This document shows positions 45,715 to 53,372 of a stretch of 64,000 nt of DNA, piece after piece. Numbering within the stretch: the first letter of the stretch is position 1; each line of letters opens with the position of its first letter. The notes under the pieces were generated by a model. That model was given only the letters and a program-made list of their open reading frames with translations. It was not told the DNA's origin and ran no database searches. Source of the DNA: Pseudomonas oryzae (GTDB lineage Bacteria > Pseudomonadota > Gammaproteobacteria > Pseudomonadales > Pseudomonadaceae); contig NZ_LT629751.1 in the NCBI RefSeq assembly GCF_900104805.1, forward strand, positions 966,001 through 1,030,000, written 5' to 3'. The position numbers and the translations under genes are program-made.

Positions 45715-46877
45715 TGGACGGGGCAGGGGGCGCGTGCGCCCCTTGCCTCGCTGCGGGCACCAGCTACGCCGAACTGCAGGGGCTGATCGGCCTGGTCTAC
45801 GACGGCCTGCTCGAGGACAAGCCGTGGAACGCCCTGCTCGACGCCCTGCGCCGGCAGTTCCGCGCCAACTACGCGTCGCTGACCATCCGGCTGCCGAGCG
45901 CCGAGGATCGCGGCCTGGTGGTGTTCGCCGGCGAGGCGCGACCGCACATCCACGCCCTGTACAGCAGCTCGCTGTACGCGGTCGATCCGTTCGTCAACCT
46001 GCCGCGCGACACCGTGGTGATGCTCGAGGAGCTGATCGACGAGCGCGAGTGGCTGGCCAGCGTGATCTACCGCGACTTCCTCGAACCGCTGCAGGTGCGC
46101 TACATGATGGGCGCCGACATCCGCAGCGACGACGGCCGCGAGCGCGAATTCCGCCTGCGCCTGAGCCGCCCGCCGCAGAGCGGGCCATTCAGCGAGACGG
46201 AGCGGGCGCTGTGCGGCCTGCTACTGCCGCACCTCAAGCGCGCGCTGCGCCTGTACGCCCATCTCGACCGGGTGGAGAGCGCCTGCCGCCTGTACGTCGG
46301 CACCTTGGAGCGCATCGGCATCGGCTCGATCCTGCTCGACGAGGACGGCAGCATCTGCCGGCTCAACAAGGTCGCCGAGGAGATCCTCGCCGAGGGCGAG
46401 TGCCTGCAACTGCACAACGGCATGCTCGAAGCCGTCGCCCCGCGCGACGACCGCCGCCTGTGGCGGCTGATCAAGCAGGCCGCCGCCGGCCGCAACGGCA
46501 GCGGCCTGGTGGAAGCCATCGCCCTGGATCGCGGCGGCCAGCCCGGCGGGCTCAGCGTACTGGTGCGCAGCATCCCGCTCACCGCCAGCGCCGAAGCCGG
46601 CCGCGCCGCGGCCGTCGAACTTATCCTGCGCGACAGCAGCCGCCCGGCGCAGCCTTCCGAACCCCTGCTGCGCCAGCTCTACCAGCTCACCCCGGCCGAA
46701 GCCGCACTGGCCGTGCTGCTCGGCGAAGGCCTGACCCTCGAGGAAAGCGCCAGCCGCCTCGGCATCAGCCGCAACACCGCCCGCAGCCACCTGCGCGCAG
46801 TGTTCGCCAAGACCGGGGTGAAACGGCAGACCGCGCTGGTGCAGTTGTTGCTGTGCAGTGTGGTGGCGCTGGATTGA
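45714..46877 (+). CDS. LuxR-family transcriptional regulator (TesR/TeiR-like candidate)
   Basis: This 387-residue protein has an N-terminal sensor part with no recognised ligand motif. A PAS-like middle follows (GIGSILLDEDGSICRLNKVAEEIL). A C-terminal LuxR helix-turn-helix covers about residues 325-380: LTPAEAALAVLLGEGLTLEESASRLGISRNTARSHL. The start ATG overlaps the DUF1329 stop (TGATG), so translation is coupled and the regulator belongs to the envelope-gene operon. In Comamonas testosteroni a LuxR-type protein (TesR/TeiR) activates steroid genes. This protein is the best candidate in the window for binding the repeated 18-bp motif; that link is inference. Confidence 0.88.
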   Translation: MDGAGGACAPCLAAGTSYAELQGLIGLVYDGLLEDKPWNALLDALRRQFRANYASLTIRLPSAEDRGLVVFAGEARPHIHALYSSSLYAVDPFVNLPRDTVVMLEELIDEREWLASVIYRDFLEPLQVRYMMGADIRSDDGREREFRLRLSRPPQSGPFSETERALCGLLLPHLKRALRLYAHLDRVESACRLYVGTLERIGIGSILLDEDGSICRLNKVAEEILAEGECLQLHNGMLEAVAPRDDRRLWRLIKQAAAGRNGSGLVEAIALDRGGQPGGLSVLVRSIPLTASAEAGRAAAVELILRDSSRPAQPSEPLLRQLYQLTPAEAALAVLLGEGLTLEESASRLGISRNTARSHLRAVFAKTGVKRQTALVQLLLCSVVALD

Positions 46878-47001
46878 GGGGGGCGTCACCGAGCGCGTGG
46901 GGAAAGCGACGGCTGGCCCGGGCGGGGGCGATTCCGTAACATCCGCAGCCGTTTTTCCCATCCCGCCGGCCGTTCGCGCCGGCCCAGATCGCAGGAACCC
47001 C

Positions 47002-48450
47002 ATGAAACCAGCCCGTCTGCGCGCCGATGTCCTGGCCGGACTCACCACCTCCTTCGCCCTGGTGCCCGAGTGCATCGCCTTCGCCCTGGTCGCCCAGCTC
47101 AACCCGCTGATGGGCCTCTACGGCGCCTTCATCATCTGCACCCTCACCGCGCTGTTCGGCGGTCGGCCGGGCATGGTCTCCGGCGCCGCCGGCTCGATGG
47201 CGGTGGTGATAGTCGCGCTGGTGGTGCAGCACGGCGCGCAGTACCTGCTGGCCACCGTGTTGCTCGGCGGCCTGCTGATGGTCGCCTTCGGCCTGCTGCG
47301 CCTCGGCAAGCTGATCCGCATGGTGCCGCATCCGGTGATGCTCGGCTTCGTCAACGGCCTGGCGATCGTCATCGCGCTGTCCCAGCTGGAGCACTTCAGG
47401 CACGGCGAGGCGTGGCTGAGCGGCAATGCGCTGTACCTGATGCTGGGGCTGGTGGCGCTGACCATGGCCATCGTCTATCTGCTGCCGCGCCTGACCCGCG
47501 CGGTGCCGCCGGCGCTGGTGGCGATCCTGAGTGTCGGCCTGGCGGTCTGGCTGCTCGACCTGCCGACCCACACCCTCGGCGACATGGCCGACATCGCCGG
47601 CGGCCTGCCAATGTTCGCCCTGCCGGACATCCCCTGGAACCTGGAAACCCTGGGCATCATCGCGCCCTACGCGATCCTGATGGCCCTGGTCGGCCTGCTG
47701 GAAACCCTGCTGACCCTCAACCTCACCGACGAGATCACCGGCAGCCGCGGCTACCCCGACCGCGAGTGCACGGCCCTCGGCGCGGCCAACGTGGTCTCCG
47801 GGCTGTTCGGCGGCATGGGCGGCTGCGCGATGATCGGCCAGACCATGATCAACCTCAGCTCCGGCGGGCGTGGCCGTCTCTCCGGCGTGGTCGCCGGGGT
47901 GATGATCCTGCTGTTCGTGCTGTTCCTCTCGCCGCTGATCGAACGCATCCCGCTCGCCGCACTGGTCGGGGTGATGTTCGTGGTGGCGCAGCAGACCTTC
48001 GCCTGGGCCTCGCTGCGGGTGCTCGGCAAGGTGCCGCTGAACGACGCGCTGGTGATAGTCGCGGTGACCATCGTCACCGTGTTCACCGACCTGGCCACCG
48101 CCGTGCTGTGCGGCATCGTCATCGCCGCGCTCAACTTCGCCTGGCAGCAGGCCCGCGAGCTGTACGCCGACAGCCATCTGGAGGCCGACGGCAGCAAGCT
48201 CTACCGCCTGCACGGCACGCTGTTCTTCGCCTCCACCACGACCTTCCTCAACCAGTTCGACCCGGCCGGCGATCCCGATCAGGTGGTCCTCGACTGCCGC
48301 CATCTGAGCTTCGTCGACTACTCGGCCATCGCCGCGCTGAAGACCCTGCGCGAGCGCTACGCCAAGGCCGGCAAGCACCTGCGCGTGCTGCACCTGTCCG
48401 AGCGCTGCAAGCAGCTGCTCAAGCGGGCGGGGGTGCATCAGGGGGAGTGA
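47002..48450 (+). CDS. SulP-family anion transporter with C-terminal STAS domain
   Basis: This 482-residue protein has about ten to twelve membrane segments in residues 8-385. The SulP signature is seen in GLYGAFIICTLTALFGGRPGMVSGAAG, NVVSGLFGGMGGCAMIGQTMIN and an ARDRE-like DRECTALGAAN. A cytoplasmic STAS domain occupies about residues 395-475 (DCRHLSFVDYSAIAALKTL). It is short for the family but complete. The ATG has an AGGA site. Members carry sulphate, bicarbonate or dicarboxylates; the substrate is not clear here. It lies 124 bp after the LuxR gene, and a fragment resembling the LuxR 3' end lies just after its stop. Confidence 0.88.
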   Translation: MKPARLRADVLAGLTTSFALVPECIAFALVAQLNPLMGLYGAFIICTLTALFGGRPGMVSGAAGSMAVVIVALVVQHGAQYLLATVLLGGLLMVAFGLLRLGKLIRMVPHPVMLGFVNGLAIVIALSQLEHFRHGEAWLSGNALYLMLGLVALTMAIVYLLPRLTRAVPPALVAILSVGLAVWLLDLPTHTLGDMADIAGGLPMFALPDIPWNLETLGIIAPYAILMALVGLLETLLTLNLTDEITGSRGYPDRECTALGAANVVSGLFGGMGGCAMIGQTMINLSSGGRGRLSGVVAGVMILLFVLFLSPLIERIPLAALVGVMFVVAQQTFAWASLRVLGKVPLNDALVIVAVTIVTVFTDLATAVLCGIVIAALNFAWQQARELYADSHLEADGSKLYRLHGTLFFASTTTFLNQFDPAGDPDQVVLDCRHLSFVDYSAIAALKTLRERYAKAGKHLRVLHLSERCKQLLKRAGVHQGE

Positions 48451-48489
48451 GGCCTGGCTGGTGGAGGCTGCCAACCGCCAGGATCGGTG

Positions 48490-48528
48490 CTGGTGCGGTC
48501 GCTGCTGTGCAGCGTCATGGCGCTGGAT
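48490..48528 (+). pseudogene. remnant resembling the 3' end of the LuxR gene
   Basis: Thirteen codons read LVRSLLCSVMALD, then continue WGRE. The last thirteen residues of the LuxR protein at 46836-46874 read LVQLLLCSVVALD followed by a stop. Ten of thirteen residues are equal, and the DNA agrees over about 45 bp, including sequence past the stop. It looks like a leftover of a duplicated regulator gene, with the SulP gene lying between the two copies. Confidence 0.55.
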
Positions 48529-48591
48529 TGGGGGCGTGAGCCGAATAGCTGGCTCTGTCGGCTCGTTGCTGGTCGGCAGGGGTAGGGTGCG

Positions 48592-48655
48592 CCGTGCGCA
48601 CCTTGTCCGCATACGGACAAACGGTCCACTGGGTGGTGCGCATGGCGCACCCTAC
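48592..48655. repeat. single REP-like hairpin related to the 85-bp array
   Basis: GTAGGGTGCGCC and its inverse GGCGCACCCTAC flank a 40-base loop that contains an inner GTCCGCATACGGAC palindrome. The outer arms match those of the tandem array at 12041-12743. The gap 48451-48838 otherwise holds the LuxR remnant and a T-rich promoter-like stretch near 48715. Confidence 0.88.
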
Positions 48656-48838
48656 GGCAAGGCGTGCGGGTCATTCCGACTCACCTGCGCAGTCGCTATG
48701 ACAGCGATTTTTCGAGTCTTTTTGACTGCATTTTTCCGAGTGTGGCGCTAGGTTATTGATCTGCAAGTCCCCGCACGCCTGGCACGTTTCCTGACTGGTC
48801 ATCCGCAACTGCTGCAACCCGTTGTGGAGGTACCTGCG

Positions 48839-49069
48839 ATGTCCGGCGTGCTCGAATCCCCCAGCAAAGTCTTCCATCTGGCCAACAACCTGGTCGTGTC
48901 CGGCGTGGTCATCCTGCTCGTCGGCGTGCTCGGCGCCTACTGCTTCGACGAGGCCATCGGCCTCGGCCTGGTGGTCGGCTCGCACATGCTGACCATCGTT
49001 GGCCCGTCGCTGGTCAAGCTCGGCTACGTGATGCGCCTGTCGGTGCAGGACAAGCTGCTCGCCTGCTGA
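48839..49069 (+). CDS. 76-residue two-helix membrane protein
   Basis: This short gene starts at ATG 48839 with GGAGG 8 bp upstream. The product has two hydrophobic segments, at about residues 19-37 (LVVSGVVILLVGVLGAYCF) and 43-62, then a conserved-looking end LVKLGYVMRLSVQDKLL. Proteins of this size and ending occur in pseudomonads, some annotated as the small membrane regulator PpyR; I recall this only loosely and do not assign it. A TTGACT with a poor -10 lies about 115 bp upstream. It is convergent with the enoyl-CoA hydratase gene, 9 bp away. Confidence 0.7.
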   Translation: MSGVLESPSKVFHLANNLVVSGVVILLVGVLGAYCFDEAIGLGLVVGSHMLTIVGPSLVKLGYVMRLSVQDKLLAC

Positions 49070-49078
49070 TGAGTGGCC

Positions 49079-49864
49079 TCAACGCCCCTCGAAACGCGGC
49101 TTGCGCTTGTCGATGAACGCCTGCATGCCTTCCTTCTGGTCGCGCGAGGCGAACAGCAGGGCGTTGGCTTTGCGCTCCAGGGCCAGGCCCGCTTCCAGCG
49201 AGGCGTCCATGCCGGCGAGGATCACCTCCTTGATCTGCTCGGCGGCCAGCGGCGGCATGGCGGCGATGTCGCGGGCCATCTCCAGGGCGCGTTCCTGCAC
49301 CTCGGCGTCGTCGACCAGTTCGCTGACCAGCCCGGCGACCCAGGCCTCCTCGGCGCTGATCGGCGCGCCGGTGAGCGCCATGCGCATCGCCTTGGCCTTG
49401 CCCACCGCGCGCACCAGGCGCTGGGTGCCGCCGATGCCGGGCATGATGCCGATGCGGATTTCCGGCTGGCAGAAGCGCGCGCTGCGCCCGGCGATGATGA
49501 TGTCGGCGAGCATCGCCAGCTCGCAGCCGCCGCCGTAGGCGTAGCCGCACACCGCGGCGATCACCGGCTTGGGGCAGTGCTGGATCGGCGCCCAGACCCG
49601 CTCGGTATGCCGCTGGTAGATGTCGATGGCGCCGACCCCGGCCATGCTGGTGATGTCGCCGCCGGCGGCGAACACCTTGTCGCCGCCGGTGAGGACGATG
49701 CAGCGTACCGCCGGGTCGCTGCCCAGCTCGGCGAAGTGCCGGGAGAGCAGCGCCTGCAGCTCCAGACTCAGGGCGTTGGTGGCCTGCGGGCGGTTGAGAC
49801 TGAGGCGCGCGACGCCTTCGGCGGGGAAGTCGAGAAGCACGGGAACTAGGTTGTCGGCGGACAT
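49079..49864 (-). CDS. enoyl-CoA hydratase/isomerase family protein
   Basis: This 261-residue crotonase-fold enzyme would hydrate an enoyl-CoA in side-chain or ring C/D beta-oxidation. Both catalytic glutamates are present: one in GYAYGGGCELAMLAD and one in CQPEIRIGIMPGIGGTQRL. The oxyanion stretch is FAAGGDITSM. ATG 49864 gives the family start; upstream residues look non-coding. It is divergent from the SDR-led side-chain operon at 50002. An 18-bp operator-like motif in the shared gap points at this gene, 61 bp away. The particular steroid CoA ester is not readable. Confidence 0.88.
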   Translation of the reverse strand: MSADNLVPVLLDFPAEGVARLSLNRPQATNALSLELQALLSRHFAELGSDPAVRCIVLTGGDKVFAAGGDITSMAGVGAIDIYQRHTERVWAPIQHCPKPVIAAVCGYAYGGGCELAMLADIIIAGRSARFCQPEIRIGIMPGIGGTQRLVRAVGKAKAMRMALTGAPISAEEAWVAGLVSELVDDAEVQERALEMARDIAAMPPLAAEQIKEVILAGMDASLEAGLALERKANALLFASRDQKEGMQAFIDKRKPRFEGR

Positions 49865-49925
49865 GCGCGACCTCTCTGCAAGACGGGAGCGATGGGCGAT
49901 TGTTCGCAGGTGCGGGGCCGTCACT

Positions 49926-49943
49926 CATCGTCCGTTTGAACGA
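49926..49943 (-). promoter_or_regulatory. candidate operator, motif copy 4 (TCGTTC-N5-GACGATG)
   Basis: On the minus strand this copy reads TCGTTC, AAACG, GACGATG. It lies in the 137-bp divergent gap between the enoyl-CoA hydratase gene and the side-chain operon at 50002. It is partly palindromic, so it may control both. Confidence 0.5.
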
Positions 49944-50001
49944 CGAGTCCGGCGAAGGGCCGCCCCTAGAGTGAAGCCATGCAGCTATCAAGGAGCATGC
50001 A

Positions 50002-50784
50002 ATGGCCACTCAGAACCTCGATTTCACCGGCAAGGTGGTGCTGGTCACCGGCGGCACCAAGGGCGTCGGCGCTGGCATCGCGCAGAGCTTCCTCGCCGCC
50101 GGCGCCCGCGTGCTGGTCTGCGGTCGCAACGCCCCGGAGGCGCTGCCGCACGCCGACGGCCGCCAGGCCGAGTTCCTCCCCGCCGACGTGCGCGACGCCG
50201 ACTCGCTGGCCACCCTGTTCGCGGTGATCGAGGAGCGTTGCGGACGCCTCGACGTAGTGATCAACAACGCCGGCGGCAGCCCGCACGTGCTGGCCGGCGA
50301 GGCCTCGCCGCGCTTCCACGAGGGCATCATCCGCCTCAACCTGATCGCCCCGCTCAACGTCGCCCAGCACGCCAACCGGCTGATGCAGCGCCAGGAGCAG
50401 GGCGGGGTGATCGTGTTCATCGGCAGCATCAGCGCTCTGCGTCCCTCGCCGGGCACCGCCGCCTACGGCGCGGCCAAGGCCGGCGTGCTGGCGCTGGTGA
50501 CCTCGCTGGCGGTGGAGTGGGCGCCGAAGGTGCGCGTGGTCACCGTCAGCCCGGGCCTGGTGCGCACCGAGCAGGCGCACCTGCACTACGGCGACGAGGC
50601 AGGCATCGCCGCGGTCGCCGGCACCATCCCCGCCGGGCGCATGGCCAGTCCCGAGGACATCGGCAACGCCTGCCTGTACATCGCCTCGCCGCTGGCCGGC
50701 TACGCCAGCGGCTGCAACCTCCTGCTGCACGGGGGCGGGGAAAGTCCCGCCTTCCTCGCCGCAGCCAATTCCGCCCATCAATGA
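50002..50784 (+). CDS. SDR oxidoreductase, probable 3-hydroxyacyl-CoA or steroid alcohol dehydrogenase
   Basis: This 260-residue short-chain dehydrogenase has cofactor motif TGGTKGVGAGI, NNAGGSP, catalytic Ser in IGSISALRP and YGAAKAG. It is the first gene of the side-chain degradation operon and is followed by the MaoC-DUF35, acyl-CoA dehydrogenase, MaoC and aldolase genes. That context suggests it oxidises a hydroxyl formed by hydration of a steroid enoyl-CoA, or a ring hydroxyl. A candidate operator lies 58 bp upstream. Its stop overlaps an alternative start of the next gene. Confidence 0.78.
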   Translation: MATQNLDFTGKVVLVTGGTKGVGAGIAQSFLAAGARVLVCGRNAPEALPHADGRQAEFLPADVRDADSLATLFAVIEERCGRLDVVINNAGGSPHVLAGEASPRFHEGIIRLNLIAPLNVAQHANRLMQRQEQGGVIVFIGSISALRPSPGTAAYGAAKAGVLALVTSLAVEWAPKVRVVTVSPGLVRTEQAHLHYGDEAGIAAVAGTIPAGRMASPEDIGNACLYIASPLAGYASGCNLLLHGGGESPAFLAAANSAHQ

Positions 50785-50840
50785 CCGAAGCCGGCGCGCC
50801 CGCCGTGCGGCGGGGCGCCCTCAACTCCGAGGAGAACATC

Positions 50841-51818
50841 TTGGCTGAACAAGAATTCATGCCCGCCGTGCGGGCCATGGTGGGGCGCGAGTACGGTCGC
50901 GTCTACGCCTGGGACGAGGTCAACGCGCCGATGATCCGCCAGTGGTGCGAGGTCATGGGTATCGACAACCCGCTGTACGTCGACGCCGACTACGCCGCCA
51001 CCAGCGAGCACGGCGGCATCGTCGCGCCGCCGGCCATGCTGCAGGCGTGGTGCCTGGAAGGCCTGCACATGAACAACTATGCGCCGGGCTCCACCGACGA
51101 GAACCCCTACGAGGTGCTCAAGCTGCTCGAAGCTAACGGCTTCGCCTCGGTGGTGGCGGTCAACTCGGACCTGAGCTTCGACCGTTACGTGAAGCTCGGC
51201 GAGAAGCTCTACTACACCACCCGCCTAGATGCGGTGGGTGACGAGAAGACCACCGCGCTGGGCACCGGCTACTTCGTCACCCTGGTGATGAGCTTCTTCT
51301 CGGAGAAGCCCGAAGGCGACGAGCAGGTCGGCCAGCTGCTGTTCCGCGTGTTCAAGTTCCGCCCGGCCAATCCGGTCAAGGCGGCCGCGGAGGGCGACGG
51401 TGCCGCGGCGGTGCCGAAGTTCAAGCGGCCCAAGCCCGGCATCAGCGACGACACCCGCTTCTTCTGGGAAGGCTGCGCCGAGGGCAAGCTGCTGATCCAG
51501 CGCTGCACCGCCTGCAACACCCTGCGCCATCCGCCGGCGCCGGTGTGCGCCAAGTGCCACTCCTTCGACTGGGACAGCGTGCAGTCCTCCGGCAAGGGCA
51601 CGATCTATTCGTTCGTGGTCATGCACTACCCGGAAGTGCCGCCGTTCGACTACCCGAACCCGATCGGCCTGATCGAGCTGGAGGAGGGCGTGCGCCTGAC
51701 CGCCGGCCTGGTCGGCGTCAAGCGCGACGAGCTGGCCATCGGCCAGGCCGTGCAGGTCGAGTTCCACACCTTCGACGACGAACTGATCCTGCCGCTGTTC
51801 CGGCCGGTGGCGCAGTGA
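50841..51818 (+). CDS. MaoC-like/DUF35 fusion protein (ChsH2-like)
   Basis: This 325-residue protein has an N-terminal MaoC-like hotdog domain (about residues 8-170) and a C-terminal DUF35 domain. The latter has a rubredoxin-type zinc ribbon (CTACNTLRHPPAPVCAKC, near 225) and an OB fold (IYSFVVMHYPEVPPFDYPNPIGLIEL). In mycobacteria ChsH2 has this layout: its MaoC half pairs with ChsH1 to hydrate the steroid enoyl-CoA and its DUF35 half holds the Ltp2 aldolase. The usual catalytic histidine is a tyrosine here (DNPLYVD), so the partner MaoC protein at 52934 likely carries the active site. The TTG at 50841 has GAGGAG upstream; ATG 50781, overlapping the SDR stop, is an alternative. Confidence 0.83.
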   Translation: MAEQEFMPAVRAMVGREYGRVYAWDEVNAPMIRQWCEVMGIDNPLYVDADYAATSEHGGIVAPPAMLQAWCLEGLHMNNYAPGSTDENPYEVLKLLEANGFASVVAVNSDLSFDRYVKLGEKLYYTTRLDAVGDEKTTALGTGYFVTLVMSFFSEKPEGDEQVGQLLFRVFKFRPANPVKAAAEGDGAAAVPKFKRPKPGISDDTRFFWEGCAEGKLLIQRCTACNTLRHPPAPVCAKCHSFDWDSVQSSGKGTIYSFVVMHYPEVPPFDYPNPIGLIELEEGVRLTAGLVGVKRDELAIGQAVQVEFHTFDDELILPLFRPVAQ

Positions 51819-51828
51819 GGAACGGACC

Positions 51829-52962
51829 ATGGACTTCGAACTGAACGAGGAACAGCGCGCCATCGCCGAGATGGCCGGCAGCCTGTTCGCCGACTACTGC
51901 ACCGACGACCGCCTGCGCGCCTTCGACGGCTCTGGCGAGCCGTTCATGGGCGGCTTGTGGCAGAGCTGCGTGGAGACTGGCCTGCACGCCCTGGCCATCC
52001 CCGAGGACTTCGGCGGCAGCGGCCTGGGCATGACCGAGCTGATGCTGGTGCTGGAAGCCCAGGGCCGCGCGCTCGGCCAGGTGCCGCTGTGGCGCCACCA
52101 ACTGGCCGCCGCCACCCTGGCGAAATTCGCCCCTGACGCCGCCGCCGAGACTGTGCAGGCCGCCGCCGAGAGCCAGCGCCTGCTGACCCTGGCGCTGGAC
52201 GGCCTGGCCAACGCCCGTGGCATCACCCTGCAGGCCAGCGAAGTCGCCGGCGGCTGGCAGCTGGACGGCACGGCGTCCGCCGTGCCGCTGGGCGCCAACG
52301 TCTGCCAGGCCCTGTTGCTGGCCAACGCCGCCGGCGCGCCGCGCCTGGTGCTGGTCGACCTCGCCGCCACCGGCATCGACAAGATCGCCGGGGTGTTCAC
52401 CCAGGGCGAGGCGGTCGCCGACCTGCGCTTCAGCTCCGTGGTGGTGCCGGCCGCGGCGCTGCTGCCGGTCGCCGCGCTGGACTGGCTGGAAAGCCGCGCC
52501 ATCGCCGCGCTGGCCGCCCTGCAGCTGGGCGTGTCCGCCGAGCAGATCCGCCGCACCGTGGAGTACGTCAACGAGCGCCGCCAGTTCGACCGCGCCATCG
52601 GCAGCTTCCAGGCGGTGCAGATGAGCATGGCCGACGCGCACATCGCCGTCGAAGCGCTGCGCTCGGCGCTGTGGCAACTGGTCTGGCGCCTCGACGCCGG
52701 CCTGCCGGCCACCTCCGAGGCGTTGGCGACCAAGTACCTCGCCTGCGAGGCCGGCCACCTGGTCGGCCACAAGGCGCAACACGTGCACGGCGGCATCGGC
52801 GTCGACCTGACCTATCCGATCCACCGCTACCTCTACTGGAGCCGCGCCCTGGGCATCACCCTCGGTGGCAGCGCCGCGACCCTCGAGCGCCTCGGCGACT
52901 GGCTGGCCAACAACGACAAGCTGGGATGGAAATATGACCTCGAAGAAAACCAAGGCATTTGA
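51829..52962 (+). CDS. acyl-CoA dehydrogenase, ChsE1/Scd-like subunit (side-chain pair A)
   Basis: This 377-residue protein has the acyl-CoA dehydrogenase fold, starting MDFELNEEQRAIAEMAGSLF with FGGSGLGMTE near residue 60 and RRQFDRAIGSFQAVQ in the C-terminal helical domain. The glutamate of ordinary enzymes (as in YEGT) is absent at the C-terminus (LGGSAATLERL). Such weak copies act as the non-catalytic half of alpha2beta2 steroid acyl-CoA dehydrogenases (ChsE1-ChsE2, Scd). The likely partner is at 54559. GAGGAAC lies before the ATG. The 3' end overlaps the MaoC gene by 29 bp. Confidence 0.82.
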   Translation: MDFELNEEQRAIAEMAGSLFADYCTDDRLRAFDGSGEPFMGGLWQSCVETGLHALAIPEDFGGSGLGMTELMLVLEAQGRALGQVPLWRHQLAAATLAKFAPDAAAETVQAAAESQRLLTLALDGLANARGITLQASEVAGGWQLDGTASAVPLGANVCQALLLANAAGAPRLVLVDLAATGIDKIAGVFTQGEAVADLRFSSVVVPAAALLPVAALDWLESRAIAALAALQLGVSAEQIRRTVEYVNERRQFDRAIGSFQAVQMSMADAHIAVEALRSALWQLVWRLDAGLPATSEALATKYLACEAGHLVGHKAQHVHGGIGVDLTYPIHRYLYWSRALGITLGGSAATLERLGDWLANNDKLGWKYDLEENQGI

Positions 52963-53353
52963 CAAAGTGCTCCCCGGCCAGGCGCTGCCGGAGCTGGCGA
53001 TTCCGATCACCGTGCAGCTGATCACCGCCGGCGCCATCGCCACCCGCGACTACTTTCCCGGCCACCACGACAAGGATGCCGCGCGCGAACTGGGTTCGCC
53101 GCACGTGTTCATGAACATCCTCACCACCAGCGGCCTGGCGCAGCGCTACGTCGAGGACTGGGCCGGCCCCGCCGCGTGCTTCAAGGATCTCAAGATCAAG
53201 CTGGGCGCGCCCAACTATCCGGGCGACACCATGACCTTCACCGGCGAGGTGACTGGTCGCGACGAGGCCAGCCGCACCGTGCAGGTGACGCTGAAGGGCA
53301 AGAACTCCATGGGCAACCACGTGACCGGTACGGCCACGCTGGTGCTGCCGTAA
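52934..53353 (+). CDS. MaoC-like hydratase subunit (ChsH1-like)
   Basis: This 139-residue hotdog protein is a small MaoC-like hydratase. The hydratase stretch is RDYFPGHHDKDAARELGSPHVFMN, with histidine and aspartate where MaoC enzymes keep their catalytic pair. It probably pairs with the MaoC half of the DUF35 fusion encoded at 50841 to hydrate the steroid side-chain enoyl-CoA. The ATG lies inside the end of the acyl-CoA dehydrogenase gene (29-bp overlap), suggesting coupled translation. The aldolase gene follows 19 bp after the stop. Confidence 0.82.
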   Translation: MTSKKTKAFDKVLPGQALPELAIPITVQLITAGAIATRDYFPGHHDKDAARELGSPHVFMNILTTSGLAQRYVEDWAGPAACFKDLKIKLGAPNYPGDTMTFTGEVTGRDEASRTVQVTLKGKNSMGNHVTGTATLVLP

Positions 53354-53372
53354 GGCGCAGGAGAAACAGGAT

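Noticed and set aside
50781..50840. ATG 50781 as the start of the MaoC-DUF35 gene
   Set aside because: Possible because it overlaps the SDR stop, but the TTG at 50841 has a much better GAGGAG site and matches the expected domain start. Kept only as an alternative.
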